Positions 7,741 to 15,983 of a DNA stretch of 64,000 bases are shown here, piece by piece. This DNA is from Brevibacillus thermoruber 423 (GTDB taxonomy: Bacteria > Bacillota > Bacilli > Brevibacillales > Brevibacillaceae): NCBI RefSeq assembly GCF_000454065.1, contig NZ_ATNE01000001.1, forward strand, positions 622,501-686,500, written 5' to 3'. The notes under the pieces are model-generated. The model was not told the origin of the DNA and made no database searches. It saw nothing but the letters and a program-made list of their open reading frames with translations. The position numbers and the translations under genes are program-made. Each line of letters begins with the position of its first letter. The first letter of the stretch is position 1.

Positions 7741-7755
7741 TGTAAAGCGCTTTCA
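7741..7755 (+). promoter_or_regulatory. CcpA cre-like box upstream of dctP
   Basis: TGTAAAGCGCTTTCA contains the palindromic cre core AAAGCGCTTT. It lies about 15 bases past the predicted -10, where CcpA would block transcription. The left arm deviates at the two outer positions. Carbon catabolite repression of dicarboxylate uptake is inferred. Confidence 0.6.
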
Positions 7756-7778
7756 TCATACGGAAAGGAAGGGGACTT

Positions 7779-9038
7779 ATGCGGATCAATTTTAAAAACC
7801 TGACCGTGCAGGTCGTGATCGCCATTATCCTCGGGATTATCGTCGGCCATTATGCGCCCAAGTTCGGGTCTGATCTGAAAGTGTTGGCCGACGTGTTCGT
7901 CAAGTTGATCAAGATGGTGATCCCGCCGATCGTCTTCTTCACCGTCGTCAACGGCATCGCCGGCATGGGCGACATGAAGAAGGTGGGGAAAATCGGCGGC
8001 AAGGCGCTGATTTATTTTGAAATCGTTACCACGATCGCGCTCGCCATCGGCCTCCTGGTGGTCAACATCATCAAGCCGGGCGTCGGCTTCGACAAGACCG
8101 GCCTCAGCGGCGCCGACATCTCCAAGTACACCAAGGCGGCCGAGGAAACCAGCCACGGCTTTATCGACTTCTTCGTCGGAATCATTCCGGACAACGTCGT
8201 CAACGCCATGGCCAAAGGCGAACTGCTGCCCATCCTGTTTTTCGCCGTCCTGTTCGGCCTGTCTCTCGCAGCCTTGGGCTCCGCCGCCCAGCCGGTGATC
8301 AACCTGTTTGACAAGCTGGCGCACGGGTTCTTCGGCGTCGTCAACATGATCATGAAAGTCTCCCCGCTCGCGGCATTCGGGGCGATGGCCTACACCATCG
8401 GCACCTTCGGCATCGACTCCCTGAAGAGACTGGGCCTGCTGATGGGTTCGGTCTACATCACGATGTTCCTGTTCATCGTCGTGGTGCTGGGGCTGATTGC
8501 CCGCTTCTACAACTTCAGCATCTTCTCGTTCATCAAATACATTCGCGAAGAAATCCTGCTGGTGCTTGGCACGTCGTCGTCCGAATCGGCACTGCCCCGC
8601 ATGATGGAGCGCCTGGAAAAATACGGCTGTTCCAAATCGGTCGTCGGTCTGGTCGTGCCGACCGGCTACTCGTTCAACCTGGACGGCACGTCCATTTATC
8701 TCTCCATGGCGGCCCTGTTCATCGCGCAGGCGTACGGCGTCGACCTGTCCATCTGGCAGCAGTTGACCCTGCTCGGCGTCTTGATGCTCACGTCCAAAGG
8801 GGCGGCCGGCGTCACCGGCTCCGGCTTCATCACCCTGGCGGCAACGCTGGCCGCGTTCCCGATGATCCCGGTCGAGGGCATCGCGCTCCTGCTCGGCGTC
8901 GACCGCTTCATGTCGGAAGCGCGCGCCATCACCAACCTGATCGGCAACGGCGTGGCTGCGGTAGTCATCGCCAAGCACGAAAACGAGTTTCATCCGCCTG
9001 CCCCGTCGGACGGGAAATCGCCGGCCATCTCGGCGTAA
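7779..9038 (+). CDS. dctP: C4-dicarboxylate:cation symporter (DAACS family)
   Basis: 419 residues, the usual DctA/GltT length, with an SD (AAGGAAGGGG) before the ATG. It has the family's key features: the HP1 serine-rich motif [14 protein letters not shown], the TM7 motif FNLDGTSIY (NLDGT in place of NMDGT), the HP2 segment [12 protein letters not shown] and the TM8 signature [16 protein letters not shown]. It should import succinate, fumarate or malate with protons or sodium across the cytoplasmic membrane. The dctBSR sensor genes about 4 kb upstream and the shared ACCAAAA-type motif suggest DctR control. A glutamate/aspartate substrate cannot be excluded. Confidence 0.93.
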   Translation: MRINFKNLTVQVVIAIILGIIVGHYAPKFGSDLKVLADVFVKLIKMVIPPIVFFTVVNGIAGMGDMKKVGKIGGKALIYFEIVTTIALAIGLLVVNIIKPGVGFDKTGLSGADISKYTKAAEETSHGFIDFFVGIIPDNVVNAMAKGELLPILFFAVLFGLSLAALGSAAQPVINLFDKLAHGFFGVVNMIMKVSPLAAFGAMAYTIGTFGIDSLKRLGLLMGSVYITMFLFIVVVLGLIARFYNFSIFSFIKYIREEILLVLGTSSSESALPRMMERLEKYGCSKSVVGLVVPTGYSFNLDGTSIYLSMAALFIAQAYGVDLSIWQQLTLLGVLMLTSKGAAGVTGSGFITLAATLAAFPMIPVEGIALLLGVDRFMSEARAITNLIGNGVAAVVIAKHENEFHPPAPSDGKSPAISA

Positions 9039-9123
9039 CGGCGGCCACACCACACCTCTTTTGACGGGTCTGGACAGCAACACGTTTTTCCCGGATGTGA
9101 ACCGCGAAGTTCCATCCGGCGCT

Positions 9124-9152
9124 GAACCTCCCCTTACCGGGAGGTTCTTTTT
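9124..9152 (+). terminator. Terminator after dctP
   Basis: GAACCTCCC pairs with GGGAGGTTC (9 bp, 6-base loop) followed by TTTTT. Confidence 0.9.
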
Positions 9153-9177
9153 CATGCATGAAACGCGCGAAAATCGG

Positions 9178-9223
9178 TTGAATCTTCCGGCATTCTTTTA
9201 TAAAGTAATCCTATATCACTTTA
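9178..9223 (+). promoter_or_regulatory. Promoter and operator-like palindrome before the EIIC-like gene
   Basis: TTGAAT (9178-9183) and TATAAA (9199-9204) are 15 bases apart, a short spacer. Overlapping the -10 is an imperfect palindrome TAAAGTAAT-CCTAT-ATCACTTTA (9201-9223, 8 of 9 positions matched), a likely repressor site. The cognate regulator is not in this window. Confidence 0.5.
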
Positions 9224-9266
9224 CCAAAGGAAAGCAGCAGCAAAGAAAACGGGAGGACATTTTGGG

Positions 9267-10847
9267 ATGAAAACGATCGCGATCCTCGGGAGCAGCGGGG
9301 GAAACTTGTACAATCTGGGCGGAAAAGAGCCGGACAAGCTGCTGGAAGAAATCGCCGTACAGGCGGCAGCGGCCGGCCTGCGCATTCGGGCGGTGCAGTT
9401 CATCGCCGCCCAAGGGTCCATGGACATGGCGGGCAGCGACACCGGCGCCTCGGTATTCGGATGGGACGGCGAGGCGCCCGCCGTGCTTTTCGCCGGCACG
9501 CTGGAGGCGTGCAACCGGCATGTGCGGGAACTGGATGAACAGATCGCTGCCGACATCCGGCGGGGTGAGATTGACGGCCTGATCCTGATGAGCGCGGACC
9601 CGGACGGGGCGAACCGGCTGGCGATTGAGGCGGCTGTTGAACGGGGCGTTCCGATCGTCGGAACGGGCGGCACGTCAATGGCCCTGGTCAGCGCGAAAGG
9701 GGCCAACGTGATCGCCTCCTCCGGCACGACGGGAACCACCAACCGGACGAGGGCGGTCAGCTTCGTCGCCGCTTTGAGCAAACACTGGGGGATCAACTAC
9801 CGCCCGGTGATCGGAACGACCGGAAAGAGCGGCGCCATCCCGGACGGACAGCCGTGGAAGCGGATCAACGTCAGAGGGATCATGATGGCGTCGCTTCCCG
9901 GCTTTATCGCCATGGCGGTCATTCTCGCGCTGGGCAAGGTTCCCGGCCTGGAGGCGCTGCAGGGTGTCTTCGACCTGCTGATCAAGGCGCTTCCCGTCGT
10001 CGTCGCGGCGGTGGCCGCCAAGCAGGTGGCCGAGATGGAGGAAGTCTCCGTCGTCGCCGGTGTCCTGGCGGGCGTTCTGTCCGTGGACGGCGGGATCATC
10101 GGCGGCATGATCGGCGGCATCGGCGCCGGGGTTCTCGTCCATCTGCTGTTTCGCACGTGCGTCGAATGGCGCTTCCCGGCGACGACGGTCAACATTATCG
10201 CCGGCGGCGTGTCGGGGCTGGCGGCCGGCCTGGCCGTCCACTTCCTGTTCGCCCCCGTCGCCCTGCAGGCGGGGGAACTGATCAAGGTGCTGATCGAAAG
10301 CGCGGTGGGCTACAGTCCCGTTCTCGCCGGACTGATTGCCGGTCTCCTGATCTGGCCGGCGATCCTCGGCGGCGTCTACCATGCCGCCATCCTGCCAATC
10401 GTCCTTTTGGAAATGGAGAAAACGGGGAACAGCTTCCTGGGCGCCGTCGACATGGTCGGGCTGGTTATGGTGTCCGCGGGAATCACGCTGGCCAACATCG
10501 TCTCGCCGCGGGAAAAGAGCGAAGCGGCGGTGGCCGCCCCCGGCTTTTTGATCAACATGGGCTTCGGCACGTTTGTGGAGGCCGCCTACCCGTTCATGTT
10601 TGCCAACCGCATCGTCTTTGCCGGGGCCATCGGCTCCGCCGGGTTGGCCGGCATGCTGGCAGGCATGTTCGGCGTCAGGGGAACGGCGTATGTCCCCTCC
10701 GTCGTGGCCCCTTTGCTGTCCAACAACATCGCCGGATTTGCCATTGCCATGGCCGGCGGGCTCGTCAGTTCGTTCCTGGTTACGCTGGTGGCAAACAAGA
10801 TCGCGAAACGATCGATGGGAAAAACAAACGAGCAGGCGTCGGCGTGA
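9267..10847 (+). CDS. PTS EIIC-like membrane protein with an N-terminal glycine-rich domain
   Basis: 526 residues; SD GGGAGG before the ATG. Residues 1 to about 195 are soluble and nucleotide-fold-like: IAILGSSGGNLYNLGGK near the start, then DGLILMSADPDGANRLAIEA and VPIVGTGGTSMA-SSGTTGTTNRTRA. Residues about 205-515 form a polytopic EIIC-type permease with GGVYHAAILPIVLLEMEKTG, GFLINMGFGTFVEAAYPFMF and RGTAYVPSVVAPLLSNN. No EIIA or EIIB domain and no phospho-Cys or phospho-His site is evident, and no PTS genes adjoin. Similar proteins are usually named PTS sugar transporter, but whether it phosphorylates its substrate is unknown. It has its own promoter and terminator. Confidence 0.75.
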   Translation: MKTIAILGSSGGNLYNLGGKEPDKLLEEIAVQAAAAGLRIRAVQFIAAQGSMDMAGSDTGASVFGWDGEAPAVLFAGTLEACNRHVRELDEQIAADIRRGEIDGLILMSADPDGANRLAIEAAVERGVPIVGTGGTSMALVSAKGANVIASSGTTGTTNRTRAVSFVAALSKHWGINYRPVIGTTGKSGAIPDGQPWKRINVRGIMMASLPGFIAMAVILALGKVPGLEALQGVFDLLIKALPVVVAAVAAKQVAEMEEVSVVAGVLAGVLSVDGGIIGGMIGGIGAGVLVHLLFRTCVEWRFPATTVNIIAGGVSGLAAGLAVHFLFAPVALQAGELIKVLIESAVGYSPVLAGLIAGLLIWPAILGGVYHAAILPIVLLEMEKTGNSFLGAVDMVGLVMVSAGITLANIVSPREKSEAAVAAPGFLINMGFGTFVEAAYPFMFANRIVFAGAIGSAGLAGMLAGMFGVRGTAYVPSVVAPLLSNNIAGFAIAMAGGLVSSFLVTLVANKIAKRSMGKTNEQASA

Positions 10848-10905
10848 TTCCCGCCGGCCCCCTGGCCTCCCGTGTCGCGGCCTTTCCCCAAACCCGCCGC
10901 AGCAC

Positions 10906-10950
10906 AAACCCTCTCGTCCCCCTTTTCACGAGGGAGGAGAGGGTTTCTTT
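10906..10950. terminator. Shared terminator between converging genes
   Basis: AAACCCTCTC and GAGAGGGTTT form a 10-bp stem around a loop that can itself pair (CTCGT/ACGAG). TTTCTTT follows on the plus strand. It separates the EIIC-like gene from lplJ. Confidence 0.7.
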
Positions 10951-10976
10951 GCCTTGTAACCTTTCGAATGGTTTCG

Positions 10977-11963
10977 CTAGAAAAACAGGGACAGCAGCTC
11001 CTCGCGCGACCATTTTCCGAAAAACGGCTCGATGTCGATGCGAGCGAGCACATCCGCCACCGCCTGCTTGTCGTACGGCACACCGCGAAGCATGGCCTCG
11101 ATTTCGGACACGTCCCTCATTCCGAAGAAGTCCCCGTAGATTTTGGCTTCCTTGATGCGCCCCTTCTCGATCTCCAACCGCACCTCCACCGTCCCGATGT
11201 CAAACCGGCGGGACTGCCGGAAATTGCTTTTCGGCGATTTGCCGTAATTCCACTCCCAACTCTGGTAGCGGGAGCGGGACAGCTCGTGGATGTTCGCCCA
11301 ATCCTCGTCGGTGAGCGGATATTCCTCCACCGGTTTGCCGTCGAAGATGAAGGCGAGCAGCGCCTGCTTGAATTCCTCGATCGTCATCGTGCGCGGCAGA
11401 AATTCCGTGATGTTGGCGACCCGGCTGCGAATCGACTTGATCCCTTTCGACTGGATTTTCTGGGGATTCACGTTCAGCGCGGAGACGACGCGCTCCAGGT
11501 CGGAGTCAAACAGCAGCGTGCCGTGGCTGAACATGCGTCCTTTGGCGGCGTACTGGGCGTTGCCGGAAATTTTCCGCTCGCCCACCTGGATGTCGTTGCG
11601 GCCCGTCAGCTCCGCGTCGACGCCCATCTGGCGCAGAGCGCGAACGACCGGATCGGTAAACTTGCGGAAGTTGTGAAAGGACTCCCCGTCGTCATTGGTA
11701 ATAAAACTGAAGTTGAGGTTGCCAAGGTCGTGATAGACGGCGCCGCCTCCCGACAGCCGGCGCACCACGTGAATCCGGTGTTCGTTGACGTAGTCGACAT
11801 TGATCTCTTCGATCGTATTCTGGTTTTTCCCAATGATGATGGACGGTTCGTTAATGTAAAACAGCAGGTAGTCTTCGTTGGCGGGCAGGTGCTTTAAGGC
11901 GTATTCCTCGATCGCCAGGTTGATGCGGGGATCGGTGATTCCTCGATTGTCAATGAATTTCAT
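10977..11963 (-). CDS. lplJ: Lipoate-protein ligase A family (LplJ-like)
   Basis: 328 residues from the ATG at 11963, which has an ideal SD (AAAGGAGGAAA). The BPL/LplA fold is plain: RINLAIEEYALKHL, the lipoate-binding RRLSGGGAVYHDLGNLNFSF loop and the catalytic lysine region GRNDIQVGERKISGNAQY. The C-terminal accessory domain (WEWNYGKSPKSNF, then FFGMRD) is complete. It should activate free lipoate with ATP and attach it to lipoyl domains of 2-oxoacid dehydrogenases or GcvH in the cytoplasm. It stands alone between a terminator and an unrelated HxlR gene. Confidence 0.95.
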   Translation of the reverse strand: MKFIDNRGITDPRINLAIEEYALKHLPANEDYLLFYINEPSIIIGKNQNTIEEINVDYVNEHRIHVVRRLSGGGAVYHDLGNLNFSFITNDDGESFHNFRKFTDPVVRALRQMGVDAELTGRNDIQVGERKISGNAQYAAKGRMFSHGTLLFDSDLERVVSALNVNPQKIQSKGIKSIRSRVANITEFLPRTMTIEEFKQALLAFIFDGKPVEEYPLTDEDWANIHELSRSRYQSWEWNYGKSPKSNFRQSRRFDIGTVEVRLEIEKGRIKEAKIYGDFFGMRDVSEIEAMLRGVPYDKQAVADVLARIDIEPFFGKWSREELLSLFF

Positions 11964-12074
11964 GCGCTTTCCTCCTTTGCAGACCTGATGTCTGTTGGCT
12001 TGTCCGATCAAATGTTGACGGACACGCCTCTTGCTTTGCGTGGAAAAAGCAGGAATCGGCGGTTTTCCCCATCC

Positions 12075-12398
12075 TTACACCCCCCAGGTCTCTCCCCACT
12101 CCTTCATCGCGTCAAAAACCGGCCGCAGCGCGAGCCCCTTTTCGGTCAACGAATAGACCACGTGAGGGGGAATCTCCGAGTAGATCGTTCGGTTGACAAT
12201 GCCCGCTTCCTCCAGTTCCTTTAGCCGCAGGGACAAGGTTCGGGGGCTTATCTCCTTCAAGGATCGCTGCAATTCGCCGAAGCGGCGGGGACCGTAAAAC
12301 AAATCGCGCAGTATGACAAACGTCCACTTGCCGCCCAACACATCCATGATCTTTTCGATCGGGCACGCGGACTGGCCGCGATCCAACGGGTTCTCCAT
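12075..12398 (-). CDS. HxlR-family transcriptional regulator
   Basis: 107 residues, SD GAGGTGAG before the ATG. It has the HxlR winged helix: CPIEKIMDVLGGKWTFVILRDL, FGELQRSLKEISPRTLSLRLKELEE and the wing VVYSLTEKGLAL. The conserved N-terminal Cys of redox or aldehyde sensors is present in the CPIEK motif. It is divergent from the DHA2-type efflux gene at 12655, so control of that gene and itself is likely. A perfect palindrome at 12425 is the best operator candidate. Confidence 0.93.
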   Translation of the reverse strand: MENPLDRGQSACPIEKIMDVLGGKWTFVILRDLFYGPRRFGELQRSLKEISPRTLSLRLKELEEAGIVNRTIYSEIPPHVVYSLTEKGLALRPVFDAMKEWGETWGV

Positions 12399-12424
12399 CC
12401 GTTACTCACCTCGCTATACCACTC

Positions 12425-12437
12425 TATAGTTACTATA
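12425..12437. promoter_or_regulatory. Operator-like palindrome TATAGT-T-ACTATA
   Basis: A perfect 13-base palindrome 27 bases upstream of the HxlR start, in the divergent intergenic region. HxlR proteins bind AT-rich dyads of this kind. A related AGTATAGT half occurs at 12476-12483. Confidence 0.55.
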
Positions 12438-12486
12438 AAAAATATCAGTACTTTTATCCAGATAGCACTTCATTTAGTATAGTCCG

Positions 12487-12500
12487 CAAGGGGCCCCTTG
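12487..12500. repeat. 14-base perfect palindrome in the HxlR/MFS intergenic region
   Basis: CAAGGGGCCCCTTG is exactly self-complementary and GC-rich, unlike the neighbouring AT-rich dyad. It lies between the HxlR operator candidate and the efflux gene. No T tract follows, so it is not a terminator; the role is unknown. Confidence 0.4.
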
Positions 12501-12654
12501 GTACAACAACACATGGATAAAGGATGTTGGAACCTATGAAAGACTGTCGTTTTCCCGGGTCCGCGCCTTGTTGGAGATCACCCGGCAAATCGCTATGGAC
12601 CACAATACTGCGGCAAAGCGCACAGCAGCTTTCGGCAGGGGGGTTTGAACTGAG

Positions 12655-14046
12655 ATGACGTTACAGCGGGCGTCTGATCTGCAGACGGACACACCCAGGC
12701 TGCAAACGAACTCGTCCACGGGTATGGCGACGCTGGTCGCACTGGCGATGGGGTTTGTTATGGCAACGCTTGACGTGACCGTGGTGAATGTCGCCGCTGC
12801 CGACTTGCAAAACAAGCTGGACATTACGCTCGCCAGCCTGACGTGGGTTGTCGACGGCTACATTCTGTCCTTCGCCTCTCTCCTGCTGGCGGGTGGCTCA
12901 CTGGCCAACCGTTATGGCGCCAAGACGGTTTACATGGGGGGATTGACCCTGTTCGTCCTGGCCTCCCTGCTGTGCGCTTTGGCGCCGAGCGGAGCCATTC
13001 TCGTGACGGGCCGTCTTCTCCAAGGCGTCGGGGCGGCCTTCTTCATGCCCAGTTCCCTCAGCCTGCTTGCCTACGCGTATCCGGATGAGAAGAAACGGGC
13101 GAAAATGTTTGGCATCTGGTCGGCGATCGTCTCCGTCACTTCGGGGCTGGGGCCGTTCATTGGCGGGGTATTGGTCGAGGCGTGCGGATGGCGGAGCATC
13201 TTTTTCATCAACCTCCCGATCGGGATTCTCGGGCTGTTCATGACGCATCGGGTGGTGCCTCAGACGCCCCGCGCAGCGGTCGAATTGCATACGGCCCGTC
13301 ATGCGTGGGGAATGATCGCCCTGGCGGGGCTCTATGCCCTGATCGAAGGCCCGTCTCACGGCTGGACCTCGCCGTCGATCATCGGTGCGGTCTGCCTGGC
13401 AGCCGCCGCCGCGATCCTGTTCCTGCACAGGGAGCGCCGTGCGGCAGCTCCGATTATTCCCGTCCGGTTACGGCGAGACTCCCGCTTTGCCGCTGCCAAT
13501 GCGGTTGGCTTTTTGATCAACTTCGGCCTCTTCGGGGGGACCTTCATGCTGAGCCTCTTTCTGCAAAAGGCGCGGGAAGCCAGTCCCTTTGCGGCCGGGG
13601 TACAGCTCCTGCCGATGATGCTCGTGTTCGTGGCGGGCAATCTGTTGTTCGCCCGCCTGACGCCCCGTCTGGGGGCGAGACTGCCCATGCTCGCCTCACT
13701 CGCCGTGGCCGGCATCGGGTCGCTGCTGTTGGTCGCCATCTCCCCGGCCACCCCCTATTGGCTGTTGGCGGTCGTGCTGGCGGCCGTCAATCTGGCGGTG
13801 GGCGTCGCAGTTCCGGCGATGACGGCAGCCGTGATGCAGGCGTCGGGACTGTCGGACACCAATATGGCCGGCGCCATTTTGAATGCCAACAGGCAGATGG
13901 GGGCACTGTTCGGAGTGGCCGTCATGGGCGTGGTGCTCCACGAATCGGCCGACTGGTATGGTGGGGCAAGTCTTGCGTTTCTGATCACGGGGATCGCGTA
14001 CATGACGGCCGGGGGGCTCGTCTGGCGGTTGATCCGCACGAGTTGA
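12655..14046 (+). CDS. MFS multidrug exporter, DHA2 (EmrB/QacA) family
   Basis: 463 residues with about 14 predicted membrane segments. DHA2 motifs are present: MATLDVTVVNVAAADLQ in TM1, LTWVVDGYILSFASLLLAGG, GRLLQGVGAAFFMPSSLSLL and motif C GLGPFIGGVLVEACGWRSIFFIN in TM5. The SD (AGGGGGG) lies 11 bases from the ATG. It should expel cationic or hydrophobic compounds by proton antiport. The divergent HxlR regulator probably represses it. The region 12534-12654 holds short frames without supported starts. Confidence 0.92.
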   Translation: MTLQRASDLQTDTPRLQTNSSTGMATLVALAMGFVMATLDVTVVNVAAADLQNKLDITLASLTWVVDGYILSFASLLLAGGSLANRYGAKTVYMGGLTLFVLASLLCALAPSGAILVTGRLLQGVGAAFFMPSSLSLLAYAYPDEKKRAKMFGIWSAIVSVTSGLGPFIGGVLVEACGWRSIFFINLPIGILGLFMTHRVVPQTPRAAVELHTARHAWGMIALAGLYALIEGPSHGWTSPSIIGAVCLAAAAAILFLHRERRAAAPIIPVRLRRDSRFAAANAVGFLINFGLFGGTFMLSLFLQKAREASPFAAGVQLLPMMLVFVAGNLLFARLTPRLGARLPMLASLAVAGIGSLLLVAISPATPYWLLAVVLAAVNLAVGVAVPAMTAAVMQASGLSDTNMAGAILNANRQMGALFGVAVMGVVLHESADWYGGASLAFLITGIAYMTAGGLVWRLIRTS

Positions 14047-14072
14047 ACGAGGGGCCTCATCCCCTCTCCCGG

Positions 14073-14387
14073 TCAGGAAATCAGCTTCAATCCGACCGCA
14101 GCGGCAAGGACGACGCCGATACACAGCATCCGGCGCCAATCGGTTGACTCGCCGTACAGGGCCATGCCCAGAATCGCCCCGCCCGCCGCGCCGATGCCGG
14201 TCCAGACCGCATAGGCCGTTCCCATCGGCAGGGTTTCCATCGCGAGGGAGAGAAACAGAAAGCTGGCCCCGAAACTGGCGAGCAGCAGCGCCAGCGTCAG
14301 CCAGGTCCGGTCGCGGTGCCATTTGTTGATCATCGCGACGCCCGTCATCTCGAAAAGTCCGGCGGCGATCAGATACAGCCACGCCAT
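14073..14387 (-). CDS. SMR-family exporter, second subunit (guanidinium exporter candidate)
   Basis: 104 residues with four membrane helices ([58 protein letters not shown] and the C-terminal [15 protein letters not shown]). The membrane-embedded Glu of SMR proteins is Glu13 in LFEMTG. SD GGAGGGGAG precedes the ATG at 14387, which lies 19 bases inside the preceding SMR gene. Together with that gene and the guanidine-I riboswitch upstream, it probably forms a YkkC/YkkD-type heterodimer that exports guanidinium by proton exchange. Confidence 0.9.
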   Translation of the reverse strand: MAWLYLIAAGLFEMTGVAMINKWHRDRTWLTLALLLASFGASFLFLSLAMETLPMGTAYAVWTGIGAAGGAILGMALYGESTDWRRMLCIGVVLAAAVGLKLIS

Positions 14388-14737
14388 TGCGTCTCCCCTC
14401 CTTCCGCTTTCTCTTCCGGTTTCTCGTGGGTCACCAGCTTCAGTCCGACTACGCCCCCCAACAGCAGCAGGATAAGGAGCACTTTCAACCACTGAAACGG
14501 CTCGCCGAAAAAGACGATGTCGGCAAACACCGTGCCGGCCGTGCCCATGCCGACAAAGACGGCGTAGACGGTGCCCACCGGCAGTGTCCGGCCGGCCCTG
14601 ATCATCATGAAAAAGCTGACGCCAATGGCCGCTGCGGTTCCCAGCCACGTCCAAAGATCGTACGCGTGTTTCAGCCCGATCACCCACAACACTTCAAACC
14701 CTGCCGCAATGAACACCTTTCCCCAATCTCTGTTCAC
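14369..14737 (-). CDS. SMR-family exporter, first subunit (guanidinium exporter candidate)
   Basis: 122 residues from a GTG at 14737, chosen for the SD GGAGGAGAG; longer frames would run into the riboswitch terminator. Four membrane helices are visible, with the essential Glu in [13 protein letters not shown] and a W-rich TM1 typical of the guanidinium-exporter branch. TM3 has [20 protein letters not shown] charged tail ([13 protein letters not shown]) extends past the usual SMR end. It is the first gene behind the guanidine-I riboswitch and overlaps its partner. Asymmetric SMR pairs usually work as heterodimers. Confidence 0.92.
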   Translation of the reverse strand: MNRDWGKVFIAAGFEVLWVIGLKHAYDLWTWLGTAAAIGVSFFMMIRAGRTLPVGTVYAVFVGMGTAGTVFADIVFFGEPFQWLKVLLILLLLGGVVGLKLVTHEKPEEKAEGGETQWRGCI

Positions 14738-14785
14738 GTCTCTCTCCTCCTCTTCATCCTGGTGGTCTCGTTTTTCCGGAGCAGC

Positions 14786-14915
14786 AAAAAAACCCGGGGG
14801 TATCGTCGGCACAACGATATCTCCCGGGCTTTTATCCCTCCGTGTCACAGCCAATCCGCTGTGTGTTTTCTCTCGGACCAGGCCAGCCAACGCTGCGGAA
14901 CCCTAGAAAACAAGT
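14786..14915 (-). promoter_or_regulatory. Guanidine-I (ykkC) riboswitch with terminator
   Basis: The minus strand carries the guanidine-I core in order: CTAGGGTTCCG, CTGGTCCGAGAGAAAACACA, a short hairpin (CACAGC/GCTGTG), then ACACGGAGGGATAAAAGCCC and GGGAGA. The CCCGGGAGATATCGT strand can instead pair with ACGATACCCCCGGG, which is followed by TTTTTTT, so ligand binding would prevent termination. It sits 49 bases before the SMR gene pair. All conserved blocks match what is known for this class. Confidence 0.95.
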
Positions 14916-14933
14916 GCTCTTCCGTTTGGCCGT

Positions 14934-14962
14934 ACTGTATCACATCGGGGCCGTGGGGTCAA
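14934..14962 (-). promoter_or_regulatory. Promoter of the guanidine-I riboswitch and SMR genes
   Basis: On the minus strand TTGACC (14957-14962), a 17-base spacer and TACAGT (14934-14939). The -35 overlaps the stop codon of the CitE-like gene. The transcript would start near 14927, directly before the aptamer. Confidence 0.7.
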
Positions 14963-15834
14963 GTACGGGGGTGCTGCAGCGCTTTCGCCTCCCGGAGGAT
15001 CCGCTTGGCCCGCTCCGCCACGGGGTAGTCGACCAGCTTGCCGTTGACCTGAATGGCGGCGCTGCCGGAAGCGAGCGCTTCGTCAAAGGCGGCGGCGACC
15101 GCTTTCGCCTCCGCGATTTCCTCCGCCGTCGGGGAAAACGCGTCGTGGACAATCGGGATCTGGTCGGGGTGGATCACCAGCTTGCCCTGAAACCCGAGCT
15201 GCCGCGCAAGGCGGGCCTCATGCGCAAGGCCCTCCGCATCCTTGACGTCCGCGAAGACGGCGTCAATCGGCGGTTCGATGCCGGCTGCCCGGGAAATGAC
15301 CACCAACTGCGAGCGGGCAAACAAGAGTTCTGTTCCCTCCCGCGTCAGCCGGGCGCCGATATCGAGGGCGAAGTCGACCGAACCGAACGCCAGCCGCTTC
15401 ACCCGGGGGCTTGCCGAGGCGATGTCGTAGGCGTGGTAGAGACCGGCCGCCGTTTCGATAAGGGGTACGATCTCCGTCGAGCCGCACGGCAGATTCAAGT
15501 GATGCTCAAGCTGCGTCAGGTGGGCGTCCGCAGCGAGAATCTGCTGACGGTTTGCCGCTTTGGGCAGAACGATGCCCGTCAGTCCGCGCCCGATCGTGCC
15601 GTTGAGGTCGTCCAGGTAAAACGGCGTGGACGGGTCGTTCACCCGCACGTATTGGAGACGGCTGTCGTTTTCCCGCAGCGCCAGGCGCACCATGTCCCGC
15701 GCGCCCACTTTTTCCTGAAGCGGCACGGCGTCTTCCAAATCGTAAATGATCATGTCAGCCGCCAGCTCCCTCACCTTGTCCAGCCGCCGCCGGCTGCTGC
15801 CCGGCACGAACATCCACGAACGAGCCAACCTCAT
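14959..15834 (-). CDS. CitE-like CoA ester lyase (HpcH/HpaI aldolase family)
   Basis: 291 residues with the CitE/HpcH TIM-barrel pattern: RSWMFVPGSSRRRLDK, the acidic metal motif IIYDLEDAVP, RVNDPSTPFYLDDL, IVLPKAANR, IVPLIETAAGL, the Asp-containing FGSVDFALDIG and KLVIHPDQI. It probably cleaves a (3S)-malyl-, citramalyl- or related CoA thioester. No citrate lyase alpha or gamma subunits (CitF/CitD) adjoin, so it is a stand-alone type. SD GGGGGG precedes the ATG. It lies downstream of the acid-sugar genes and behind a ykkC-like attenuator, so it may extend that operon. The substrate is unknown. Confidence 0.87.
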   Translation of the reverse strand: MRLARSWMFVPGSSRRRLDKVRELAADMIIYDLEDAVPLQEKVGARDMVRLALRENDSRLQYVRVNDPSTPFYLDDLNGTIGRGLTGIVLPKAANRQQILAADAHLTQLEHHLNLPCGSTEIVPLIETAAGLYHAYDIASASPRVKRLAFGSVDFALDIGARLTREGTELLFARSQLVVISRAAGIEPPIDAVFADVKDAEGLAHEARLARQLGFQGKLVIHPDQIPIVHDAFSPTAEEIAEAKAVAAAFDEALASGSAAIQVNGKLVDYPVAERAKRILREAKALQHPRT

Positions 15835-15930
15835 CCGCCGTCCCCCCTCACGCTTCCCGGTACTGTTCCACGCCCTGCCCGTACGAAAAGGATTCTCCTC
15901 TGAGGATCTTGTAACCCATTTTTATTATCT

Positions 15931-15942
15931 ATCAATTTTGAT
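15931..15942. promoter_or_regulatory. AT-rich palindrome upstream of the CitE-like gene
   Basis: ATCAA-TT-TTGAT is a perfect 12-base palindrome in an AT-rich stretch between the ykkC-like attenuator and the CitE-like start. It may be an operator of an internal promoter; GATAAT on the minus strand next to it is a possible -10. Confidence 0.35.
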
Positions 15943-15983
15943 TATTCTCTCTTACAAAAGCGCCCCGCCGCATGATGGATACG

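Noticed and set aside
12534-12654. Short coding-like frames in front of the MFS gene
   Set aside because: They lack start codons with an SD and are interrupted; too little sequence to support a gene.
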